Shown piece by piece: positions 27,136 through 35,262 of a stretch of DNA of 64,000 nt; positions within the stretch are counted from its first letter, which is position 1, and every line of letters starts with the position of its first letter. The translations under genes and the position numbers were made by a program. The notes beneath the pieces are model-generated. The model saw only the letters and a program-made list of their open reading frames with translations, was not told the DNA's origin and did not search any database. Location of the stretch: contig NZ_CP133988.1 in the NCBI RefSeq assembly GCF_031582885.1, positions 1,867,501-1,931,500 of the forward strand, written 5' to 3'. Source of the stretch: Streptococcus parasanguinis (GTDB lineage Bacteria; Bacillota; Bacilli; Lactobacillales; Streptococcaceae).

Positions 27136-27360
27136 GTGGCTGGGACAGAAGTCCTAGCCTCTTGATTGTTTTTGGATTGTCGAGCAAGACGCAGTGGTTG
27201 AGTGCTCAAAGCACTGCTTTGAGGTGGTAGATAGGACTTGCTAAGCAAGTTTCCTAAGTAGTTGTTCGCTTTTCAAGTTTCAAAGATGCCCTACTCAACT
27301 GTGCGGAGGTGGGACGACGAAATCGAATTCTAACGAATTACCGATTTCTGTCCCACTCTC
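27136..27360 (+). repeat. Dispersed repeat R1, copy 1 (long form)
   Basis: About 225 bp between ddl and murF. Ends: CTGGGACAGAAGTCCTAG on the left and ATTTCTGTCCCACTCTC on the right, so GGGACAGAA faces TTCTGTCCC. The core ATTGTCGAGCAAGACGCAGT and the CTACTCAACTGTGCGGAGG block are shared with copies 2 and 3. The middle holds a different module (GCTCAAAGCACTGCTTTGAG) like sequences common in pneumococcal intergenic repeats. Confidence 0.85.
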
Positions 27361-27367
27361 TCTTTTC

Positions 27368-28414
27368 TTACAACAAATGCGCTTCGTGTTTTTGGAAGAC
27401 TTCTTTTCCAAGCTCTACTAACTTGGTGATCAAATCTGTATAGTTAAGTCCCATATTGTCCCAAAGCAAGGGATACATAGACCATTGGGTAAATCCTGGC
27501 ATAGTATTGAGTTCGTTTAAGAAGATCTCTCCTTTATCGGTATAGAAGAAATCACAACGCGCTAAACCTAGACCACCGATTGCACGAAAGGCTTTTTCTG
27601 CGTTGGTCCGCATGGTTTTCACAACTTCAGGGTCCAATTGAGCTGGAATAGCCATAGTAATTTTATTGTCGATGTATTTGGCATCATAATCATAGAAGGC
27701 CACATCTTTCACAACTTCACCTGGCAAGGTACTCTTCACATCATAGTTTCCAAGCAGTCCAACTTCGATCTCACGCGCATTAACCCCTTGTTCTACTAAG
27801 ACACGGCTATCGTACTTGAAGGCCAATTCGAGAGCAGCCCGAAGCTCTGTTTGGTTTTCAGATTTTGAAATCCCTACACTAGAACCCATATTGGATGGTT
27901 TGGTAAAGACAGGATAAGAGAGAGTGGCTTCAATTGCAGCAATTTTCTCCTCCAAGTCATCGCCTTCCACTACAGCTACATAAGGAACTTGTGGAATCCC
28001 TGCAGACTCCAAGACCCGTTTGGTGGTGATCTTGTCCATCGCGACACTAGAAGCCAGGATGCCACAGCCGACATAAGGCATTTTCAAGACTTCTAAGAAG
28101 CCTTGGATGGAACCATCTTCTCCCATCGGTCCATGAAGCACTGGAAAGACCACTGCTCCTTCCTTGTAAATCGCTGATGGTGCGACTTTTTTAGACCAAT
28201 CTACTGTATCGTTGGTCATCAATTTCTCATCATCCGCTGGCTTCTCTTCAAAAGCTTGCGTCTGGATGAAGTCTCCGGACTGCGTAATAAAGTAGGTTTG
28301 AACCGAAAATGCTTGGTAATCAATCGCGCGCATCACGCTTTCTGCTGAAAGAACAGATACTTCACGCTCTGCACTACGTCCACCATACAACAGGATTAAG
28401 TCTTGTTTGCTCAT
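27368..28414 (-). CDS. ddl: D-alanine--D-alanine ligase
   Basis: 348 residues, ATP-grasp fold, cytoplasmic. [17 protein letters not shown] at the start is the family motif; [27 protein letters not shown] and the C-terminal [12 protein letters not shown] block hold ATP and D-Ala binding residues. It joins two D-Ala for MurF. Start ATG follows TAGGGAGAAAC. Part of the pbp2b-recR-ddl-murF neighbourhood typical of streptococci. Confidence 0.96.
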   Translation of the reverse strand: MSKQDLILLYGGRSAEREVSVLSAESVMRAIDYQAFSVQTYFITQSGDFIQTQAFEEKPADDEKLMTNDTVDWSKKVAPSAIYKEGAVVFPVLHGPMGEDGSIQGFLEVLKMPYVGCGILASSVAMDKITTKRVLESAGIPQVPYVAVVEGDDLEEKIAAIEATLSYPVFTKPSNMGSSVGISKSENQTELRAALELAFKYDSRVLVEQGVNAREIEVGLLGNYDVKSTLPGEVVKDVAFYDYDAKYIDNKITMAIPAQLDPEVVKTMRTNAEKAFRAIGGLGLARCDFFYTDKGEIFLNELNTMPGFTQWSMYPLLWDNMGLNYTDLITKLVELGKEVFQKHEAHLL

Positions 28415-28490
28415 AGTTTCTCCCTAATTGTTCCCTTGATTTCTTACTTGATAGTATACCACAATGATAGCCCTTTCGAAAGAACTTCTC

Positions 28491-29087
28491 TTATAATTCT
28501 GTCCGATTTTCAATCGCGCGAAGCAAGGTCACTTCGTCCGCATACTCGATATCGGCTCCAACTGCTAGCCCCCGTGCCAAACGAGTCACTTTGATCCCTG
28601 CTGGCTTGAGCACACGCGAGATATACATAGATGTCGCTTCCCCGTCTGCCGTCGCATTGGTCGCAACAATGACCTCTGTGACTGTTCCATCCATCAAGCG
28701 ACTAATCAAAGTCTTGAGATTGATATCATCGGGTCCCACGCCATTCATGGGCGAGATTAAGCCATGCAAGACATGGTAGCGACCGTGGTATTCCTGGATA
28801 TTTTCCATAGCAGATACATCCCGGCTATCTTCTACAACCAGAATGAGGGATGGATCCCGCGTTTCATCTCGACAAATCTCGCAGGTTTCTTCATCGGTTA
28901 AATTGCCACAAATGCTGCAATACCCCAGCTCACGCTTGGCATTGAGTAAGTTCTTGGCAAATTCATTCACATCATCATCTGACATGCCAATAGTGTAAAA
29001 AGCAAGACGGGTCGCTGTTTTGATCCCAATTCCTGGCAACTTCGAATAGCTGTCAATTAATTTTGCAATAGGTGCTGGATAAAGCAT
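28491..29087 (-). CDS. recR: Recombination protein RecR
   Basis: 198 residues. Helix-hairpin-helix near the start ([14 protein letters not shown]), a C4 zinc finger ([16 protein letters not shown], about 57-72), then a Toprim domain with VVEDSRDV. RecR with RecO/RecF loads RecA at gaps. The start is 10 bp after the pbp2b stop on the same strand, indicating cotranscription. Confidence 0.96.
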   Translation of the reverse strand: MLYPAPIAKLIDSYSKLPGIGIKTATRLAFYTIGMSDDDVNEFAKNLLNAKRELGYCSICGNLTDEETCEICRDETRDPSLILVVEDSRDVSAMENIQEYHGRYHVLHGLISPMNGVGPDDINLKTLISRLMDGTVTEVIVATNATADGEATSMYISRVLKPAGIKVTRLARGLAVGADIEYADEVTLLRAIENRTEL

Positions 29088-29097
29088 AGTTTCCTTT

Positions 29098-31149
29098 CTA
29101 ATTCATGGGGTGTTTCTGATTGTATAAGTTAATAATGTCACGCGTGATGGAATGACTTACCGTCGCCTGTAGATTGGTATTATGTGGAAAGACCACCGCT
29201 ACCGCAATCTTTGGATTATTCGATGGTGCATACGCCACCACATTGGTATTAATGGCTTGTTTGCCTCCATCGACAGTGGTTTCAGCTGTACCAGTCTTTG
29301 CACTGATGGGCACACTGGCTCCACGACCAACGGTTTTTCCTGTCGTCAACCCACTCGTACCATTGGCCACTTGGTAAAACCCTTGCTTGATCAAAGCCAT
29401 GTCCTCCGCTGAGATATGGACTTGATTGAGCTCCTTGGCTTCGATCGCTTTTTTCAACTGACCGAGGCCACCTTGATCATTATTGTCATAGATGCCTTCG
29501 ACGATATGAGGACTCACCCGCTTCCCATCATTTGCAACGGTTGCCGCATACTGAGCCAATTGCATAGGGGTGTAGTTGTCAAACTGGCCAAAGGCATTGG
29601 TCAAATAATTGCCGACTGTATACTCTTTCGGAATAAAGCCTGTCGATTCATTGGGAAGGTCAATCCCCGTTGACGTTCCAAGACCGTACTCTGCAAAAGT
29701 AGAACGCAATTTTTTCATAGCAGGGTCCACCTGATCCACTTGTAAGGTCATATTGGGAGTGTAGGGTTGCCCCATCATCTTAAGAGCAATCTGGACCATG
29801 TAGGTATTAGAAGAATATTCCAAAGCTTCTACTGCATTGATGGAGCGACTGCCGTATTGGGTAAACCAAGAATTGATAGGAGCTGATCCTGCAAAAACAA
29901 TGGGCTGATCGGTCAGTACCTGATTGCCGGAAATGGCACCATTTTCCCATCCTGAAGTCAAGGTTGCTCCTTTAACGACCGATCCTGGGACGAAAACATT
30001 GGTGACTGTTCCCAAAGCATCGGTTGATAAATCTTGACTACCAGCCTGGTGTTTGATCCCTGCCATGGCAAGGACTTTCCCTGTATCAGGCTCAAGGGCT
30101 ACAGCATAGACACCTTCGGAGTAGGTCGCATTTCCAGCTTGCAACTCTGCGCTAAAGGCAGAGCGGAGAATATCTTCCACCCCTTTTTGGAAATCCAAGT
30201 CAATCGAGAGCTTGAGGTTTTCTCCCTTAGCTCCTTTTGAAATGTCTACAACTTTATCCATGTTGCCATTTTTATCCAGGAGAATTTCTTTTTCACTGCG
30301 TTTTCCTTGAAGGACGTTTTCGTATTCCTTTTCGAGATAAGATGTTCCAACCCGGTCATTGAGGGCATAACCTTTTTTGACATATTCCTCGACTTCTTCT
30401 GCTGGAAGTCCTGCCTGCTCAGTCGAAACCGTTCCGATGATAGAAGCTAAAGGAGTATCCAAAACCTTGCGGTCCCAGCTGGTCGTGATCGCAATTCCAG
30501 GAAGGTCCTGACTGTCAGCCGCGATGGTCGCAATCTGCTCAGCTCCTAGTGCTTGCGTCGAAATAATCCCCGTCGCAAAATTCTCCACAGCATTCATTTG
30601 GCTATAAAGATAGATAATCTTTTTCTCATCATCTGTGTAACCGAGTTTTGAAGGGTCAATGCTGTCCACTGCCGCTTGATAGATTTTAGCTTCTGGTAGA
30701 CGATTGCCATCAGTATCAAATTTCTTTTTCTCAGGCAGGTGTTCCACGACCTCTTGGTAGACCTTGGTATTGGCTAGATAGTAATCCACTTCTTGCCGTT
30801 CGGTTACTTGAGGATTTTCTACGTCGACATACTGCAGGAGTTTCCCAGCTGTCTCTCGCATTTCTTGGGCCGTCATTTTACGATCGCGCGTAAAAGTCAG
30901 GACTTGTTTTCCCACATTTTCCACCAAGGGCTTACCAGAAGCATCATAGATTTGCCCTCGCACACTCCCTTGTTTGACCGTCTTTTTGGTAGCTTTTGAC
31001 AATTTATCCGTATAGTAGGCTTGGTGAGAGATCTGCATATAGCCAAGTCGGGCAATCAGAACCAAAAAAAGAAGGCAAATCAAACTAAACAGCAGATAGA
31101 GTCTGCGTGTTATCGAATGATTCTCAAACTTCCGTATTTTCTTCTTCAT
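29098..31149 (-). CDS. pbp2b: Penicillin-binding protein 2B (class B transpeptidase)
   Basis: 683 residues. N-terminal membrane anchor at about 17-38, dimerisation region, then transpeptidase domain. Active-site motifs: S-V-V-K in VPGSVVKG (near 390), S-S-N in EYSSNTYM (near 447), and K-T-G in SAKTGTAE (near 620). Monofunctional cross-linking enzyme of septal or peripheral wall synthesis and a main beta-lactam target in streptococci. I did not detect obvious mosaicism by eye; an alignment would be needed. Confidence 0.95.
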   Translation of the reverse strand: MKKKIRKFENHSITRRLYLLFSLICLLFLVLIARLGYMQISHQAYYTDKLSKATKKTVKQGSVRGQIYDASGKPLVENVGKQVLTFTRDRKMTAQEMRETAGKLLQYVDVENPQVTERQEVDYYLANTKVYQEVVEHLPEKKKFDTDGNRLPEAKIYQAAVDSIDPSKLGYTDDEKKIIYLYSQMNAVENFATGIISTQALGAEQIATIAADSQDLPGIAITTSWDRKVLDTPLASIIGTVSTEQAGLPAEEVEEYVKKGYALNDRVGTSYLEKEYENVLQGKRSEKEILLDKNGNMDKVVDISKGAKGENLKLSIDLDFQKGVEDILRSAFSAELQAGNATYSEGVYAVALEPDTGKVLAMAGIKHQAGSQDLSTDALGTVTNVFVPGSVVKGATLTSGWENGAISGNQVLTDQPIVFAGSAPINSWFTQYGSRSINAVEALEYSSNTYMVQIALKMMGQPYTPNMTLQVDQVDPAMKKLRSTFAEYGLGTSTGIDLPNESTGFIPKEYTVGNYLTNAFGQFDNYTPMQLAQYAATVANDGKRVSPHIVEGIYDNNDQGGLGQLKKAIEAKELNQVHISAEDMALIKQGFYQVANGTSGLTTGKTVGRGASVPISAKTGTAETTVDGGKQAINTNVVAYAPSNNPKIAVAVVFPHNTNLQATVSHSITRDIINLYNQKHPMN

Positions 31150-31258
31150 GAAATGTTCTATCCTTCTTTTCTAATCAACACTTACCTTCCATTTTACTAT
31201 TTTTCCAAGAGTATCTCAAGAAAAGGAAGGGACCTTTCCTGGAATTTTATGAAGAAAA

Positions 31259-31284
31259 AAGATTGGACCTGCTCGCCCAATCTT
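31259..31284 (-). terminator. Hairpin terminator, copy 1
   Basis: AAGATTGG and CCAATCTT arms around a 10-base loop (CTGCTCGC core). On the minus strand a T-rich tail, TTTTTTCTTC, follows. A nearly identical hairpin lies 281 bp to the right with its T tract on the opposite side. Confidence 0.75.
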
Positions 31285-31378
31285 GAAATTAACACAAACT
31301 TTTTTACATGTACAACCTTATGTGAGGTGGTTGAAAAAATATTGATTTTTAATTTTTAAGCTTATTCAAGCATATGTC

Positions 31379-31515
31379 GAAACTTTCCGCCGTGAGAAAA
31401 GTTCCTGAAACACAATTGTTTCAGGAACTCGGGAGTTTTGAAACTTTAGGTTCAAAACTAAGTCATGGAACTTCGTAGAAGTTCGCTGACGTCCGTACTC
31501 ACCTAAGGAAAGTTT
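31379..31515 (-). repeat. Dispersed repeat R2, copy A
   Basis: About 137 bp, matching the reverse complement of copy B at 41379-41516. Ends ACTTTCC and GGAAAGT are inverted. Contains hairpins: a variable one at 31401-31428 (12-base arms GTTCCTGAAACA and complement), GTTTTGAAAC..GTTCAAAAC, and GAACTTC..GAAGTTC. It sits between two copies of a terminator hairpin, upstream of pbp2b. Confidence 0.8.
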
Positions 31516-31540
31516 TTAAGACTATTTTGTCTTCAATTTG

Positions 31541-31570
31541 AGATTGGACATGCTCGCCCAATCTTTTTTT
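31541..31570 (+). terminator. Hairpin terminator, copy 2
   Basis: AGATTGG and CCAATCT arms around the same TGCTCGC loop as copy 1, then seven T on the plus strand. It abuts the stop of the DUF421 gene. Together with copy 1 it looks like one bidirectional terminator split by an insertion. Confidence 0.75.
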
Positions 31571-32203
31571 CTAATAAGTCACAACATTGATTTTTCCTTT
31601 GTCATACTCAGCAATGAAAATATCCAAAACGTTGTCATAGCCTTCTTTTTCCAATTCAGCTAGCAACCACTCTTCACTTTTCCCAATTGTTTCCAAAATT
31701 TCAAGCTGAACCACACCATCCATAATGATTGGGTATTTAGGATTCTCATCCCCCGCACGGACAACGATCAATTGACCATTTTGTTCAATAACAGCGCGCT
31801 TCACATCTTTTAATTGAAAAATCCCTTGTCCACGTAGTTTCAAAGCAACATCTGAAGCAGAAAGTCCTTTGGAACGACACGCTTCCGGATCCAGTTTCCC
31901 ATTTTTAATGATGACAGTTGGTTTTCCATCAATCAAGTGCTTCATAAAACGAACATTGGTATTGAGCCATTTTAAGAGCAAGATCAAAATAGTCCACATT
32001 AAGAGAATCACAATGTATTGAAGAATGGTAATGGAGCTATTGTAGATGACCCCACCAATAATGCCCCCAAGAACAAAGTTCTGTATCTGGTCTACTGCAG
32101 AATTTGGTGCTAAGTTTCCTTTCCCGGTCACATTGATGACAAATACCAAGGAAATCAAGCCCAAAGCTAATTTAATCAAGATGTTTAAAAAATTTACTAT
32201 CAT
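31571..32203 (-). CDS. DUF421 family membrane protein (YetF type)
   Basis: 210 residues: about three N-terminal transmembrane helices, then a cytoplasmic DUF421 domain starting GKPTVIIKNGKLDPEACRSKGLS. Function is unknown. The start overlaps the stop of the DUF3290 gene by 4 bp; DUF421 and DUF3290 proteins are regularly paired in Firmicutes, so they probably form a complex. Confidence 0.88.
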   Translation of the reverse strand: MIVNFLNILIKLALGLISLVFVINVTGKGNLAPNSAVDQIQNFVLGGIIGGVIYNSSITILQYIVILLMWTILILLLKWLNTNVRFMKHLIDGKPTVIIKNGKLDPEACRSKGLSASDVALKLRGQGIFQLKDVKRAVIEQNGQLIVVRAGDENPKYPIIMDGVVQLEILETIGKSEEWLLAELEKEGYDNVLDIFIAEYDKGKINVVTY

Positions 32204-32652
32204 TTGTTCACCTCCACAAGTTCCACGTCTGTTTTATACAGATCCATCTTTTCTAATAGGTAGCTATCTGGGTCAGATCCTGCGATAGCTCGGTAATAAA
32301 CCTCTCCAACCTTCAGGATCGCCCCATCTGTGGCTGCTGAAGTATTGACATAGACGTCTTCTTTTTTGACATCCAACTCCTTTGAGATGACCTCAATAAA
32401 ATGCAGAGAACGTTGAAATTGGTCATTATTACTTTGGCTATTTTGGAAACTGCTGATGCCGATCAAGACCACTGCAACCAGAGTCAAAATCGAGATAATG
32501 GATAATTCACGGAATTTGCTATCGTGCTTATCCCGATAGGCTTTCACCGCAAAAAAACCAGTCAGTAGAATGAGCAAACCAGAGATCCCAATGGTCACCC
32601 AATTTTGCTGACTGATCTGACCCAACACATAGTTATAAGAGTAAAATTTCAT
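32200..32652 (-). CDS. DUF3290 family membrane protein
   Basis: 150 residues from the ATG at 32652 (MKFYSYNYVLGQ), preceded by AAAGGGAG; an in-frame ATG ten codons upstream lacks such a site. Two transmembrane helices (about 20-40, 50-70) and a soluble C-terminal domain. Partner of the DUF421 gene, overlapping it by 4 bp. The promoter region holds AATCTATTATAATAGATT, a palindrome containing TATAAT. Confidence 0.85.
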   Translation of the reverse strand: MKFYSYNYVLGQISQQNWVTIGISGLLILLTGFFAVKAYRDKHDSKFRELSIISILTLVAVVLIGISSFQNSQSNNDQFQRSLHFIEVISKELDVKKEDVYVNTSAATDGAILKVGEVYYRAIAGSDPDSYLLEKMDLYKTDVELVEVNK

Positions 32653-32744
32653 AAAGAACTCCCTTTCTCCAAATGAATTCAATCTATTATAATAGATTTC
32701 ACAAGAGCTTTCAAGGCATTGTGATCAGAAAATTATTAAAATTT

Positions 32745-32753
32745 TGTTATAAT
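32745..32753 (+). promoter_or_regulatory. exoA promoter, extended -10
   Basis: TGT-TATAAT, hexamer at 32748-32753, 34 bp before the chosen ATG of the exonuclease gene. Divergent from the DUF3290 promoter. Confidence 0.6.
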
Positions 32754-32787
32754 AAAACTATCAATTATGTCAAGAAAAGGAAACACA

Positions 32788-33615
32788 ATGAAACTCATTT
32801 CATGGAATATCGACTCGCTTAATGCTGCATTGACCAGCGATTCAGCACGTGCTAAACTCTCTCAAGAAGTCCTTCAAACCTTGGTCGCTGAGGATGCAGA
32901 TATCATTGCCATTCAAGAAACCAAGTTATCCGCCAAAGGACCTACTAAAAAACACCTCGAAATTCTTGAGGAACTCTTTCCGCAATATGAAAACACCTGG
33001 CGTTCTTCTCAAGAGTCGGCTCGTAAAGGCTACGCTGGGACTATGTTCCTCTACAAAAAAGAGCTCTCCCCTATTGTGACTTTCCCAGAGATCGGTGCTC
33101 CTTCGACCATGGACTTGGAAGGCCGGATCATTACTCTGGAATTTGATGGCTTCTTTGTAACACAAGTCTATACTCCTAATGCCGGTGATGGCCTCAAACG
33201 CCTAGCAGAACGCCAAGTATGGGATGTCAAATATGCTGAATATTTGGCTGACTTAGACAAAGAAAAACCTGTCCTTGCTACTGGAGACTACAACGTGGCC
33301 CACAAGGAAATCGACCTTGCCAACCCTGCCAGCAACCGTCGTTCACCAGGTTTCACAGACGAAGAACGCGAAGGATTTACAAATCTTTTGGCCAAAGGAT
33401 TTACAGATACCTTCCGCCATGTCCATGGTGATGTCCCAGAACGCTACACTTGGTGGGCACAACGTAGCAAGACATCAAAAATCAACAACACAGGCTGGAG
33501 AATCGACTATTGGTTGACCTCAAACCGCATTGCTGACAAGGTCACTAAATCAGATATGATTGACTCAGGCGCTCGTCAAGATCATACACCAATTGTATTA
33601 GAAATTGATTTGTAA
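32788..33615 (+). CDS. exoA: Exodeoxyribonuclease III / AP endonuclease
   Basis: 275 residues from the ATG at 32788, which follows AAAAGGA; the in-frame ATG at 32767 has no such site. Cuts DNA 5' of abasic sites. Motifs: MKLISWNIDSLNAA, IIAIQETKL with the metal-binding Glu, GDYNVAHKEIDL, and the C-terminal SGARQDHTPIVLEI with the catalytic Asp-His pair. The VOC gene follows 11 bp later and may be cotranscribed. Confidence 0.95.
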   Translation: MKLISWNIDSLNAALTSDSARAKLSQEVLQTLVAEDADIIAIQETKLSAKGPTKKHLEILEELFPQYENTWRSSQESARKGYAGTMFLYKKELSPIVTFPEIGAPSTMDLEGRIITLEFDGFFVTQVYTPNAGDGLKRLAERQVWDVKYAEYLADLDKEKPVLATGDYNVAHKEIDLANPASNRRSPGFTDEEREGFTNLLAKGFTDTFRHVHGDVPERYTWWAQRSKTSKINNTGWRIDYWLTSNRIADKVTKSDMIDSGARQDHTPIVLEIDL

Positions 33616-33626
33616 GGATGTTCTTT

Positions 33627-34013
33627 ATGAATTTCAATGCAGTGATTCCTGAGTTTATTGTATCGAATATAGAGCAGTCCCGTTCCTTCTACTGTGATTT
33701 ACTGGGTTTTACCATCGAATACGGGCGACCAGAAGAGAACTTCCTCTTTCTTTCTCTTGAAGAGTGCCAGCTCATGATAGAGGAGGGGAGTAAGGAGGAA
33801 CTAGCTGAACTGACCTACCCCTTTGGTCGTGGAGTTAATATCTCCTTCGGCATAAAAGATGTCCCTAGACTCTATCAAAAAGTAATCGAGTCTAACTATC
33901 CAATTCATCGCCCATTAATTAAAAGAAAATTTCGTGTTGGTGATCATTATATCTATCCTCATGAATTTGCAGTTCTGGATCCAGATGGCTATTTTTTAAG
34001 ATTTAGTGAATAA
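33627..34013 (+). CDS. VOC (glyoxalase/bleomycin-resistance) family protein
   Basis: 128 residues from the ATG at 33627, eight bases after TAAGGA; an ATG at 33618 is also in frame. Single VOC repeat pair: VIPEFIVSNIEQSRSFYCDLLGF then the C-terminal EFAVLDPDGYFLRFSE with the metal-ligand Glu position. Substrate unknown. The last 30 codons recur as an orphan piece at 34980-35071. Confidence 0.85.
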   Translation: MNFNAVIPEFIVSNIEQSRSFYCDLLGFTIEYGRPEENFLFLSLEECQLMIEEGSKEELAELTYPFGRGVNISFGIKDVPRLYQKVIESNYPIHRPLIKRKFRVGDHYIYPHEFAVLDPDGYFLRFSE

Positions 34014-34054
34014 GAAAATAGATCACTAGAGTAGAAAAAGAAACAAAAAAAGAA

Positions 34055-34230
34055 AGAGACTGGGACAAAAGTCCTAGCCTCTCAATTATTTTTGGATTGT
34101 CGAGCAAGACGCAGTGGTTGAGTGGGCTCTACTACGCTGATTTCATCAGCTTTTACAGCCCTACTCAACTGTGCGGAGGTGGGACAACGAAATCGAATTC
34201 TAACGAATTACCAATTTCTGTCCCACTCTC
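34055..34230 (+). repeat. Dispersed repeat R1, copy 2
   Basis: About 176 bp. Left end CTGGGACAAAAGTCCTAG, right end ATTTCTGTCCCACTCTC. The middle has nested stems: GTTGAGT..ACTCAAC around GGGCT..AGCCC and GCTGAT-TTC-ATCAGC. Long spurious ORFs occur in it and in copy 3. Located between the VOC gene and the lipoprotein gene. Confidence 0.88.
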
Positions 34231-34247
34231 TTTTAGTCTTTTGGGGA

Positions 34248-34871
34248 TTATTTCCCAGGAATATTTGGATCTAATCCCCAAGATTGCTCGAGAACAGGTC
34301 TTAAGGATTTAATCATATCTTCTGAACCTTGGATTATGATTGTGTATACTTTATCTCCTTTTTGGAATACCCATACGTATAAAGTACTCCCATCTTTAAC
34401 TGTTACTTTTATTAAGAAAGCGTCCCCACCGGCAAATATAGCTTTTACACCTTCTATACTAGTTCGATTTTTGTGTTTTCCGAATGAGCTATATAAACGG
34501 TTCGCAAATAACTCTGCGTCAAAGGTTTCGTTGGGGCCAAGTTCAACAGTATCTTTAGTGTTTGAGCCCATTATTAACGCATTGTGTTTGTCTGGTGATG
34601 AATATTTGAGCGTTTGGCTACTTTGAGTTTTGTCATTGTATACGACCCAATCTTTAGGGATATTGATATAACCAAATTTTTCATTTCCGATACGTTGAGT
34701 ATCTGCAAGGGATATTTCTTTTGACCCAGAAGAAGACCCAGGAGTTGTTGTTTGAGCTTTTGTCGTTGATGCAGCCGTAGTTTCTGCTGCTTTCTTCTCT
34801 CCGTTTCCGCATGCTGCTAGTATAAATGCAGATAGAAGCATTACAGAGCTTAATATTATTTTGTTTTTCAT
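34248..34871 (-). CDS. Small secreted lipoprotein of unknown function
   Basis: 207 residues. Signal peptide with lipobox LAAC (Cys near residue 21), then a Thr/Ala/Ser/Lys-rich linker (to about 55), then a domain of about 150 residues beginning TQRIGNEKFGYINIPKDWV. That domain resembles the small lipoproteins with a PsbP/Mog1-like fold, but this is only an impression. It stands alone between repeat R1 and an orphan VOC tail, as if brought in with or around them. Confidence 0.75.
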   Translation of the reverse strand: MKNKIILSSVMLLSAFILAACGNGEKKAAETTAASTTKAQTTTPGSSSGSKEISLADTQRIGNEKFGYINIPKDWVVYNDKTQSSQTLKYSSPDKHNALIMGSNTKDTVELGPNETFDAELFANRLYSSFGKHKNRTSIEGVKAIFAGGDAFLIKVTVKDGSTLYVWVFQKGDKVYTIIIQGSEDMIKSLRPVLEQSWGLDPNIPGK

Positions 34872-34943
34872 CAGGATTGTTCTCCTTAAAGTGGTTGACT
34901 CACATGTATTATATCATTTTTTATAGTTTATTTAAATTAAAAC

Positions 34944-34957
34944 AGGAAACGCTTTCA
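34944..34957. promoter_or_regulatory. Possible cre site upstream of the lipoprotein gene
   Basis: AGGAAACGCTTTCA matches 12 of 14 positions of the cre consensus. It lies 73 bp upstream of the lipoprotein ATG, so CcpA control is possible. Confidence 0.3.
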
Positions 34958-34979
34958 CTAAAAAGCATAGGGTATAACA

Positions 34980-35071
34980 AAAGAAAATTTCGTGTTGGTG
35001 AACAGTATATCTATCCTCATGAATTTGCAGTTTTAGATCCAGATGGCTATTTTTTAAGATTTAGTGAATAG
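34980..35071 (+). pseudogene. Orphan C-terminal piece of a VOC gene
   Basis: Encodes KRKFRVGEQYIYPHEF and AVLDPDGYFLRFSE, then a stop: the same 30 residues that end the VOC gene at 33627-34013 with two conservative changes (D to E, H to Q). The DNA differs at about five of 92 positions, more at synonymous than radical sites, so it is probably the tail of a lost paralog rather than a fresh duplication. Confidence 0.75.
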
Positions 35072-35190
35072 AATGATCATCACCCGTCTATGAGCCATAC
35101 CCAAAAATCTATTTTTGTGAGTACAGTTCAATAGCGGGTGATTTATTTATCTTTCATCTTAAAGAATGAGACAGACTGACTTTCGAGACA

Positions 35191-35223
35191 TAAAAAAACC
35201 GGAGCCTTCACATGACGGCTCCG
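35191..35223 (-). terminator. Terminator of the oligopeptide-binding gene
   Basis: CGGAGCC (35200-35206) pairs with GGCTCCG (35217-35223); the minus strand continues GTTTTTTTA. It follows the stop at 35263 by about 40 bp. Confidence 0.88.
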
Positions 35224-35262
35224 ACTTTTTTATCTTCATTGATAGACCAATGATTGATTATT

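Noticed and set aside
27044..27187. Longer MurF starting at 27187
   Set aside because: The extra 48 codons run into repeat R1 and have no ribosome binding site; the ATG at 27043 has GAGGAG.
34097..34312. ORFs encoding SSKTQWLSGLYYADFISF in repeat R1, also at 60964-61188
   Set aside because: They follow the repeat sequence, have no ribosome binding site, and differ in extent between copies. They are products of the repeat, not genes.
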